From Heliocidaris tuberculata (lineage: Eukaryota > Echinodermata > Echinoidea > Camarodonta > Echinometridae), in the NCBI GenBank assembly GCA_025618425.1, contig CM046848.1:23339955-23403954 (forward strand): a stretch of DNA of 64,000 nt, given 5' to 3'. The notes below the pieces were generated by a model. It was not told the origin of the DNA. It ran no database searches and saw only the letters and a list, made by a program, of their open reading frames with translations. Shown here piece by piece: positions 10,126-21,228 of this stretch. Positions within the stretch are counted from its first letter, which is position 1, and every line of letters begins with the position of its first letter. The translations under genes were made by a program, and so were the position numbers.

Positions 10126-13100
10126 GTACTTGAGGTTGTTTGGTTTTTATTTTCTTCTAAGTTACTGTATGTAAAAATTTAAGTGACAGTCTGCTGTGGC
10201 AAGTTAATGTTGAGACACAATATGTGCATGTATGGTACATGTACAGTAATTAGTTCTGGACAATTTCTTTTGATTTATTTATTGACTGTTGGAGTATTTC
10301 TCATTTCTATAAGATGTGTTTACAATGTAGCTCTGAATTTCAGGGTAAAGTATTGATATTTTACATTGAATCAAAATAATAAACACAACAAAAAGAGTAT
10401 AAGTTCCCCCCTGAGCAATTCCTCTTAATTTCTGAACTGCAGTTTTAAAGTTTTGAACAAATTTACCTAAAGGGGACTGTACCTGTGTTTCTTATGTAAC
10501 TTTTGTGTGACAATCAGAGGTATCTGTCATGCTTTAAAGACAAAATGACCACATTTCAAAATTCACAAGGTCATTTCTCGTGTTCTGAGAGACAGTCAAA
10601 TTCTTGACTGTCGGTGCTGTGTGTATGTATTAGACTGGTTAATGATCATGTGACACCCTGCTTACCTTGAATCCATTATGTCACAGTTGACTAAGCACAA
10701 GTTAAAGGAAAAAATAACCAAGATTCCAATGTTGCTGAAGTGGTGTGAGTACATGCCCTGCATTTTTGTTGAGAAACAGTTTCCATAATGTTGTAAAACT
10801 TGTTTTTAAAAAAGTTCAGAAATTATGAGCAGATGCTCAGAGGGGAACTTACCTTTTTGTGTGTGTGTTCATATGAATGTGATGCTGAAAAATACCCTAA
10901 ACACTTGTGGTACTACTTCAAGAACAGGGATGTGCACTTAATATGCTCTCAGGAAAAATTATAAATGGATCAGGCCGCAAATGTGGCTTACATGTATTTG
11001 CATTAACTGCATCAGAAATGTATGTAGAACAATTTTTTTAGAGCAAGAAAACCAGTGAAATGTATGTAGCATTTGTACATGAGAAAAAAAGCTATGGCTG
11101 TCAGGCGACATTTGCTAGCTGTCATGATCTTTGAGCTGAGGAAATGCTGAATGTGTTCTTATTGCTTGACCCGTTGCTTGTGGGAACTGGGTGGTTTCTG
11201 TATAAGGCCAAGCTGGATGTGAGAATGCATTAGCCAGTGCAGTAGGTTAATCTGAAATAGACATATTGTTGACTTGAATTCACAAAAGAGGTTCATCTTA
11301 ATCCATGGTTTAGACCTCTGTATATGTACATTTAAGCATAGTATCAACACAAGTGGCACATAACCCCGTGTCCAATGGGTGGGCAATAATACGCTTGAAT
11401 AGGCTGTTTTATGCTTGTTTTCTTTAGTCCACAGTGGAGGCTTAAACATAATTTGGACCATAGGTTAAATAACACCTCTTTCGTGAATTTAACTACATGT
11501 ACATGTGGCTTATCTCAGATTTTACCATGGGGTAGGAAATTGTCACCCTGGATCCAAATCCATGCTTTCCGAAAAATCTTTTCGTGTTACTTTCAGTATT
11601 ACATGTATGGTGTCATTGGTGTTCATCCTGATATGCTGTTTATGCATGAAAGTAGAAATTCTCATTTGTTCAGGAGACCCAAAATCAACTTATTTTACCT
11701 GTATGACCTTTTCCATCCTTAGAATCCATGATTCCAGTTTTCTATCAATCATATAGGATAGCGACTTTAGTCAGACAGGTTTCTTACACCATCCCAAAAC
11801 ACCTTGAAATGAGTTTACATTCTGGAGTACATCAACCCAAACGGATTTGTACGGCTACATAAAAAAAAAATTGTTATGTAATTATGTTGTAAATAATAAT
11901 TATGTAAGAGTACAAAGTAAATGACTTGTACAAAAGTAGATAACGTAGTCGGTTTGATAATACTGGTTGCTTTGCTTGAAATATTGTGACATCCATTGAT
12001 GAAGTGCATGTTAAGTTGATGCTTGTAAAGTTAATTTGAATGGTAAAATTTGGAAGAATTAAGTTAAGTGTTTGTTGTACATATACAGATGGGATTCTGT
12101 ACTTTTATTGCAGTATTAAGGCATTTGTGTGAAGTCGTACGCAATGCACCATTGTTTTATTTCTAACGTGAAAACTTCCAAAATCTGAATTTTTATTTTG
12201 TCCGTCATCATGCTTGAAGCCTTATGCGATTGACCGCAATGCTTTCCAGATTTTTGTATTCCAGATGTTTTTTATTTTACCGTATTTTAGGGGAGGACTT
12301 GGAGTTCTGTGAAATTGATCTTTGTGTCTTGATATCTTGCTCCCCTCATTATCAACTTCATATATTTCAATGAAGGATTTTTACTATTTCTTAACTCTCA
12401 AATTTTTTTTTTTGAAATTTTTTTTACAACTCTTCGAGAACACTCACAGGATTTTTTTTTTTTTGTTGTCCTAATCATTTGACACATAGAATTTTATTTC
12501 AGAATTTTAATACTATACGGTAAGGCTTATACTACTTCTTGATCATATTTTAATGTATTTTTTGTGAAATCGTACAAGCACTGAAAAGAATGTTCAGCCA
12601 TCTTTTTTTGTTAATCAAGTAAGATGCAGAGTAATTTTAGTACTTTATTATTACATTGTAGTTATGCTTTTTACTCTTTAATTGTTGTAATTTAATTTTT
12701 TGTAGAACTCTTCACAAGCAGTGAAAAAGAGTAGTATTCAGGTTTATTTTTTTCTTGTAATCCAGTGACAGACATTATTTTAAGTTTTGCAAAAGAATGC
12801 ATTCAATTTGTATTGTCAACAATGTATTTGATTACTCAAGACACATTGCATCTATTTATTCTCATGACTTTCATTTCTTTTTTTTTTTTTTTTATTTATT
12901 AGTACTGTCTTGCTTTTCCATTATTTTTATTTATTCCTAATCTTACTTTTTCTGTTCTTAAATTGAATTTGCCCATGCCTGCAATATTCATTTTCCCATC
13001 TTTACTCAGATTTCTTATTTTCTGAAATGGTTCACTTGTAATCATGTATTAAAACTGAAAAATGTTTATAAACATATTTACCATTGTATTGTTTACTGTA

Positions 13101-13212
13101 ATAAATGCCTCTGAAAGGCCTAATCAAAATTTTGTTGCCCTGGCGTTAGTTTATTACAAGTCATGTTTTCTTTATAATGTTCATCCCCGAGAGGGCATGT
13201 CTCATTGAGGCC

Positions 13213-13520
13213 TGTACATCATCCGCGTACACGAAAACGGATAACAGGAGTACTTTTTCAGCATTAGGCGCGTAACCCGGGTTACGCGTTTAGGGTGTCA
13301 AAAACAGCAAAAATCAAGAAAAAGGGTATCAAATCCAGAGGTGGGTGATAAGAAGAAGATCTGCAGATAGGGGATAAAAATCAGAGATGCAAGATGGGTT
13401 TCCCTGTTTAGGGTATCAAAACAACTCCTAGTGCAATCCCCGTTTAGGGTATCAAAACAACTCCTAGTGCAATCCCCGTTTAGGGTGTTTTTCAGAAAGT
13501 GATTTACGCGGATGATATAC
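13213..13520. mobile_element. TIR element with internal 36-bp direct repeats and a 20-bp palindrome
   Basis: Left end GTACATCATCCGCGTA and right end TTACGCGGATGATATAC are inverted repeats. Inside are a perfect palindrome CGCGTAACCCGGGTTACGCG (13269-13288) and about 2.3 copies of a 36-bp unit beginning GTTTAGGGTATCAAAACAAC (from ~13405). No ORF is visible. It looks like a non-autonomous DNA transposon. Confidence 0.6.
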
Positions 13521-13925
13521 AGCTTAAAACTGTTGTGCCACATGTGTATAGTCCCATACACACCTTTCTGTGAGCAGTGCATGTGACTTGTAGCAAGATT
13601 GAGTCACTTTCTTACCATTATAATGATTCAAAAACCCTATGTACCACCTGCCACAGTGGCGGATTTAGGAAGGGGGGGGGGGCACATCTGGCCCATGCCT
13701 TCAATTTGAAACCTTCAGTTCACAACTCCAAGTTTGTGCTCCCCACCCCCATTTTGAGCTGATGTCCTGTTTTTATCTACTTTTTCTTTTGCTTTTGCTT
13801 GTCAGAGAAATTGGGGTTAAAAATAAAATCCATAAGCCTGACGACTTTCTCTTTTTCTTTTTTTCTTTTTTTGCTTGTTAGGAATTTTTCTGGTTTCTAG
13901 ACAGTTTCTTTGAAAATGTAATTGC

Positions 13926-14396
13926 TTGACGACCAGAACTGTTTTATCTAACCCATCTCACACTTCATTTTTCTTTCTTCTCTCTCTCCCTCTCTCCACT
14001 TTTTTTTTTCAATGTCAATTCTTTTTATCTCACTCTTATAAGCATCTTCTACTTTTTCCTGTTTTCTGTTGCTTTTTCACTTCACAAAGAACTTTCTCAA
14101 GTTTCTTTTCTTTTCTTTTTTATCTCACTCTCTTTAGCCATTTCTTACTTTCCTTTTTTCTACTCTTTCTTCTCTTTCTTCTGTCTCTCTTTTCTGTCCA
14201 TCTATCCCTTGCTCTTACAATTTTTCACTCTTCTCTCTACCAGATTCTCTTATTTCTGTTCATTTTTGCTCTCTCTTCACCTCCCTCGCTCATGCCATTT
14301 CTCACTCTTCTCTTCTCTTCTCTCTCTCTCTCTCTCTTTCTCTCACTCCCTCTCTTCCACTCTTTGTATTTCTCTTTCTATAATCATTGAATTCCT
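13926..14396 (+). repeat. Pyrimidine-rich (CT/TTC) low-complexity tract
   Basis: Almost pure C/T on the plus strand. It creates a 154-codon Leu/Phe/Ser open frame (13926-14390) that is a composition artefact. Confidence 0.85.
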
Positions 14397-14535
14397 GGGG
14401 AGCGTTTCATGAAAGGAAGTTGTCAGATATTTTATCCGACAATTGTTATAAGCTACTGAAATCCTTGCATCTGATTGGCTGAGAGCAAATTTGTCGGATA
14501 AAATATCTGACAAGCCCTTTCATGAAACGCCCCCC
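14397..14535 (+). mobile_element. GTTTCATGAAAC-family hairpin element, copy 2 (most complete)
   Basis: It runs from GGGGAGCGTTTCATGAAAG to CTTTCATGAAACGCCCCCC. An inner inverted repeat TGTCAGATATTTTATCCGACA / TGTCGGATAAAATATCTGACA flanks the core TTGCATCTGATTGGCTGAGA. Two concentric inverted repeats in 139 bp suggest a MITE-like foldback family. Confidence 0.7.
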
Positions 14536-14909
14536 TGGCCCCTTTTCCCAGATATCCTCGTCTATTACACCAAAAATTCAACTGGGAGGAAAAGATGCCT
14601 TCAACTGGGAGGAAAAGATGCCTGACTCTTGACATGATTACTTATTTTCATACAAAAATCTTTATAATGCATTTCTTCAATTGTTCTTTGACATATAGAA
14701 CATGGACAAACAAGCAATGCATGTATATCAATTGAGACCAATTCCTCAAGTGATGTACTTAAAAGTATAACACATACCTAATAAGTGTATGTACCTGAAA
14801 AAGTGGAGGACTTACTTTCTCGTGCAAACAAGAAATGCCTTATGAAATCTCAAAAGAAAATATGGTGGATTATTTTATGCTACTTGTGCCAGAGGTTAAA
14901 AGTCTGCTC

Positions 14910-15655
14910 AGACCTCACCGATAATGACGACAAGATTTTCAATTAAAGGTACACTTACTATGTTGTTAGGCCATTCTTTGTAAAGTGAAACTTTCGGTCA
15001 CACACGTGACCAACTAATTTTGCCTCATTGCCGGAAAATCGGGTTATGTTTTATTGATTTTTTTTATAGTACCAGTTTATTACACAAAAAAGATTTCCTT
15101 TTCTTTGACAAGAAAAGTCATTTCCCAACAACGTCTTTCCAGAGACATTTAAAATCGCCCTTTATTTAGTGGTCATACACATGGCCGACAAAATTTTCAT
15201 TTATAAAAGAAAAGAATATCCACTAATTCATGGAAATTTGCTTTCAAACTGTTCAGAGCAATCCCTTCATACAGCAATGAAAAGTGGAAACTTGCACTCC
15301 TAGGGAAATACGAGAAAAGTAGGTTTGAACACCAACAAGTAAGACCCTTTTTCGTGCAAGGTCACACACGTGACCGACCTAATGTTGACCCCTGGAAGAA
15401 AATGATATACTCTTATTTTAAATATTTACCCTCTATCTGTTGAGGGTAAGATTGTTATTCAAATATCCAAAATGAGAGACTTCTGCTACAAGACAAATAC
15501 TAGAAAATTAGGTTTAAATGAGCTATTTTTCAGGATTTTGGTCACACACGTGATTGAGAATGGCCCTGTTGTGTACATGTGAGCATGTTCATGTATGTTA
15601 ATAGTAGGGCACCTGTAGATATATCTAGTCATCTTTATTGTTACCGGTGAGGTCT
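14910..15655. mobile_element. TIR element built of ~180-bp diverged units with a GTCACACACGTGAC box
   Basis: Ends are inverted repeats: AGACCTCACCGATAA (14910-14924) and TTACCGGTGAGGTCT (15641-15655). Inside, GGTCACACACGTGAC or a close variant recurs near 14997, 15171, 15360 and 15540, spaced 173-188 bp, while the sequence between has diverged strongly. No ORF is visible. Confidence 0.65.
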
Positions 15656-15869
15656 TGTGGGTCAAATTGCTATAATCTCTTTTTGTACTGTCATCTTTAT
15701 TGTCTTTTTTTTTTTAACTGGATCAGTGATCAGAACACTGTTTTACAAGGGGCCCCGGAATACATTTATACTATACCACAATAAATATACAGGCAAAATA
15801 TGCCACTATAATGACCAATGCCGAGTTTATGAATTCCAATTTTTTTTTCTAATATCCATGAGTGTATCC

Positions 15870-16312
15870 TGTCATCGTGTGGCTGATAAGAGAGGGTCGG
15901 TGAATCTTGTCATCTTTTCGAGGCCAAGAGAGGTTGTCGAGGAATCTATTTAGACGCATGATTCTTTTTTACTAGCTTTCTCATCCTACTCGTTTCCTTG
16001 AAAAAATTCTGATCACTTGGTAGAAACCATGTTTGTATCTCATAATTTCCTTGCTACTTAGAGAGGGCTGGCAAAGAATCTATCTGATACATGATGCTCC
16101 TTCAAGTAGTCCATGCTTTCTCTTTGTAATCACTCCTAGTAATGAATGATGATTGGTTGGTGGTATCCCCGAGTGTGTCCTGTCACCTTCTTGCAGCCGA
16201 CGGAGGGCTGGTGAAGAATCTGTTCAATGCATGATGCTCCTCCAAGTAGTCACCTCCTTTCTCCTCCTACTCACTCCTATGGTGAATTCAGATTGTTTGG
16301 TGGTATCCATTC
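15870..16312 (-). pseudogene. Tandem decayed copies of the ACTR5 terminal-exon 3' half
   Basis: Downstream of the real last exon of ACTR5, its 3' half is repeated at least three more times at a 133-140 bp period; equivalent points are near 16332, 16199, 16058 and 15926, with a further fragment near 15880. Each keeps words such as GAGAGGGCTGG..GAAGAATCT, GCATGATGCTCCTTCAAGTAGTC and AATGAATGATGATTGG. The nearest copy (~16180-16312) has a one-base deletion relative to the functional exon, breaking the frame, and the outer copies are more decayed. Confidence 0.8.
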
Positions 16313-16315
16313 TTG

Positions 16316-19300
16316 TCATCTTCTCGCAGCCGAGAGAGGGCCAGCGAAGAATCTATTTGACGCATGATGCTCTATCAAGTAGTCGCCTCCTTTCTCGTCG
16401 TACTCGCTCCTGGTAATGAATGATGATTGGTTGGTGGTATCCAAGGCCCACTTTGCTGCTCCACACCATGCATCTAGGGAGGGGTTACCTGGCAACAAGA
16501 TGGTTCAATACAGTGGGGAAAGGTATTTCAGTATGGTGATTTCGTCACAAAACAAAGATTAAAGTTAACAGATCTGCATTTTAACAGAAATTAGTTAAAA
16601 AGCATTATGAATTGTTTACCTCTCTGTAAATGGGCTGTTTAAACCAGCAAGAAAATGCAAGACATAAATAAACTGACAAAAAAATATCATGCACTATACA
16701 TCACCAACACACATATGCCTACAAGAGTATAAATTCTATTTTTCAACTAACCACTCATTTTTCAAACACTTTCCTTGCTCATTACTAAGCTGTTATACAT
16801 TTTCTATCAAAATTGTTTTGCAAAAATAAGTTTGAGAAGACCAGTACAGTGTAAGTTTGGTTTGACACTGTGATAATGGATTTTCTGTAATTACCGGAAG
16901 TGAAGATTACATTTAAGGTTTGCCTTAAAAAAAACCCAAAGCTTATTAGATTTGTCAGTTGCCTTTCGGTCATAAATTTGAAGTGGGTGCAGGTTTTCTT
17001 TTGTGTACTTAAAGTGATTGATTAACTTTGTGAAAAATTGTAAAATCAGCTCAAATGCCAGTGAATTGTGTGCAGTCCTCTAACTACATATATAATTAAG
17101 GATATGTGAAAGTATGAGAGAAAATGGAACCCGTTTACTATCCTAAAAAATAGAAAATCGCGATCAATCGCTAGCGCAAGTCTTCTTCGCTGCGCTGCAG
17201 TCACAAAAACCATGCACCAGCGCTTGGCGATTTCAGAGCGGGTTTCCAGCCCGTACGGTATTCTGTGATAGAGCGAGGTATGCCAACCGTAAGAGTTCTT
17301 TAGGGTTCGGTGGTACTCTATCCCAACATCAATGTTCAATCGTAAATATCTTGATATATAAACGACCGATCAGCTTATAAAACTCAGGCGATTCCTGTCT
17401 GAGCTAAAGGTTTGCAATTATGATTACAGCATTAGCTGGAACAGTGATTTTTTTTTTTCAATCCTGGGCAAAGTTAATCAATGCCTTTAAGATATGCCAC
17501 ACTGGTTTTAAGGGGGGGCAAGGCTTAGTTGTCCCCCACCCCTTAATCAGCCATTACATCACGCCTCTGTTATTTCATACCTGCTCTTTTGACACTGAAT
17601 AAAGACTGGAAGGGTCTCATCGCCCTCAGCTCATGTTGTATCCTCTCCACTAGGTTTGGGTAGCTCAGGTTGCCCCCTGTCAAAAAGACATTCTGTGAAA
17701 AGGGGAGAGATCACAAGAAATATCACACAGGATTATTTCTGTTATTTTCTTTCTTTTATGTTCCTTATGTGCTTTGTAATTGTTTCTTAATTTGCTCTGT
17801 TTGTAATCATGAAAATCAATAAAACATATGAATATAAAAAAATTAAAAAAAGAAATATCACACAGGTATCATTATCTACCCATGGGTGCACACGAGGAAG
17901 GAATGGGATCATGTTTTCTAGATTACCATTCTCCACTTAAAGGGAAAGTCCACCCTGATATTAAGTTGGTTTTAAAAAAAAACAGAAAAATTAAAGAAAC
18001 AGATCAATGAAACGTTTGAGCAAAATCTGATAAGAAATAAGAAAGTTATGAATTTTTGAAGATGTAAGCAATCAAACACAATTTGGCAACTCCTCTCCCA
18101 TTTTGCTCCGTACACAAAAATTCATGAATTTTCATTTTATTTGTTTCTGATGAGGGAATAGATTTTATCATACAGGGTTTGTGTAAGAGCATAAGTGAAA
18201 TGATTATATGCAGGGTACATGTAGGATAAAATATTTTCTTTAGAGAAAATGGAAATTTATGATCTTTTCAGTGCACACTAACAGGCAATGGCAGAGGTTT
18301 TGGAGAAACTGTGTATCTGCATTTGTGAATAACCTTAGGATTAGATGAGTCAAACTCAGAAGCACATGCCTTCCTACCACAGTGGTGCTGATATTTAGAT
18401 AAGGTGGGTGCAAATTTACTATAAGTACTGTCAATTTGGGATATAAAACAAATAATCACCAACTACAAGGACGGTGGGACAAACTATCCTCACCTCACTG
18501 ATCTTGGGGCTATGATTGATAACTCCCCACAAAGATAGTATCCCCTAGATCACTTCAGCAAAGGATTTTTTGTTCCACCGTCCTTGGAGTCGGTGATTAT
18601 CTGCTTATTATCTAACCTGCACTAGTTTGTCCTGTATCACAGGGTCATACTGCCTTAGCACATACTCCATCGTCTCCGCCAGTCCGCCCTGCTCCATTCC
18701 CATGATGCTTGGCTGGAACAACGTCTCCGCTACACGTATCCTCTCTACCCCAAGCACCAGCTGGTAGTACTCCGCAAGGTCAAAGGTCATTCGCTGGCTC
18801 ACTGGGGATCTGTTTTCTCTGTGCAAAAAGAAAAGAGCTAAATCACCCAGTGATCCCACAAATGCTCCGGTGACAATCACTCCAGGCTAATTTCATAAAA
18901 AATATAGGCTCAGAGCTTGCGTTGCAATGGGCTTTTAAGTTACAGCCTACAGCTGTAAACATCATCGCTCCCCCCAAGCAATGTATCATACAGTTTTGAG
19001 AGAAATACAGCTGTAGTATACAGTACAAGCATGGTCCTGAAATAACAATACAGTGGTCCGACATAGCAACATTTGTTCTTGTGGTATTTGATTAGGCGTC
19101 ATGTGCTCTGGGCAAAACTTTGTGAAAGATAATGGGTTAGGGCTTCAGTTGCGATTTATTTTTAGGCTATATTTCATGGTTAGATTTATCATTGGGTCCA
19201 GGTTTTAAGATCACAATAAGGTTGGTGTTCAATACTGTCCACAAAGCAACGGTTGCAAGAGCATGTGTTGTACAATAAATTAATCTTTTTCAGAATGGCA

Positions 19301-21197
19301 AAATGCACAAGGATTTTCAACTTCTGCTTCTGCACTTTTTACAACTATACATGTACAGGCATTTTAATTAGGACCTTTTATTACTTCCCCTTTCAGTATC
19401 AACCCTATAAGAAAATGAAACAGTATGAAACTGCTAAATGTTGATCTATCCTCTCCATGCAAGACTCACTTATCAAAATCTTGGTCAAAGACTGAGATGA
19501 TTTTGTCCAGCTCTGAGAGAATCTCTTGCTCAGCCTGAAAACTAAAACCCTCAGCATCATCCTCCTGCAAAAAAACAAACAAACAAACAAAATCATCCAA
19601 ATATGTAAAGGAGGATGACGATGAATCTCCAGACTTTTACATGATTAAAAAGAGTGATGTGGTCAAGGCTGGCAGTTCCGAGTCATGAGGCAGCTGTAAA
19701 ATATTACCTCCACAGGTTTTTGGTACAAGGCTGATGCCAAGGAAGCAGATTCAACTACAACACTGTTTAAAAATAAAGATCATAGACTGAATTTTTTTTT
19801 TTTTAATATCGTCTATGGTCTATGGAACCATATGTTATACATAACTGTCTGAAGGAGTTTGCAGTTTTACAACAAGCAAATAATCACCTACATTTCAAAT
19901 TTAAAATGATTGTGTATAACGACAATTTCTCAGACTTATGAGTATTCTACTCCCAAGGCACTTTCACCAGGAATCTAGCGTGCATTTAAACTTGCAATAT
20001 CTCTTTACAGAAGAAATATTTTAAGCTGACATTTGAAATACAGTATATTGGCATGGAATCCCAAAGATAAAGAGCAAAATTAGGTAAGTGGTTGAACAGA
20101 GGATGAATCATGTCACTCACCATGGCTTGAATGTAAGCCCATTCCGAACCTTGGTCATCTGTTCCTTGTTCTTCACTCTCACCTGAATATTACACAAAAT
20201 AGCATTAATACAACAAATATTATCTCTCATGAGACATACAAGTATGTACGATGTGAAATTTGTAGTTCTTAATTCTTCTACAAAGTTGTCCATTTCCATT
20301 TAATTTTATCATTTCTGCAAGAAAAAACATGTAAATCTTGCCGTTGGCTCCCCATAAACGAAAGTATTCTCTTCAAGATACTATTTTTGTTTTTAAAGCC
20401 TTCCATGATCAAATGCCAATGCATATTAACCCTTTCAGGACAGGAATTATTTAAGAGCTAAATTGATCACATTTTGTTCTTCAAATTGGCAACAATATTA
20501 TTTTTCTTTTAATGCTACAAGATTCTAATAAGGTGTAATGTCTTTGAAAACAATATACATGGTTAAAAAACATTGTCTGTAAGTTGAAAAAAAAGTTGCC
20601 AATTTTGATAAAAAACAATGATTTTGAACCTCTCAATGTGTTGCCAATTTAAGGATTTTAAAACTTATTCTCCTTTTTAAAATTCCTGGGATCAAACGCA
20701 ATATGGTCATGTAACAAAAATGGATGTAGTGTGTGCAGAATTTTTTGCTCTTTCTATTCATGCTTCTGGTATATTTTTTAGAGCTCTGAATCAAAAGTTA
20801 TTGAGCCAAACCACAAAATGTGGTCAATTGTCTCGAAAGGGTTAAAGATTGCATAACATTTCCCAACACATCTTCTCACCATCCCCAATACCCGTAGCAC
20901 AGCTGACGATCACACATTTACTGTAACCGCATCCAAAGAATGGAACAATATCCCCTCTTTCATAAAATCAGCTAATACCACAGACCAATTTAAGAAATTT
21001 TTGAAAAACATATCCCTTCCCGGAATTTGAATAGTTAAACCCCTTCCATTTCTCTCAAACTTTAATATGCTTAATAAGTTTCTTTTTATTTTATGTTATG
21101 TATTATCATTTTGTATTAATGTTATGTTATGTATTATTAATTTTGTAAATGATGTGATATAGTTGTACTGTTGAGAGCGTGCTAAATAAAAATTATT

Positions 21198-21228
<31 letters not shown>

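Larger units (their letters stand above)
6048..13212. other. UCK 3' flank / possible long 3' UTR; no further gene seen
   Basis: I found no convincing exon in this 7-kb AT-rich stretch. It holds several short inverted-repeat elements listed separately. An AATAAA with a T-rich upstream context occurs near 13100; whether the UCK transcript runs that far cannot be judged from sequence. Confidence 0.4.

Noticed and set aside
13926..14390. 154-codon Leu/Ser/Phe frame resembling a membrane protein
   Set aside because: The sequence is an almost pure pyrimidine tract; hydrophobicity is a composition effect.
14910..15655. CRISPR-like array of repeats and spacers
   Set aside because: The repeat is a 15-bp box at ~180-bp spacing in an animal genome, with terminal inverted repeats; not a CRISPR.
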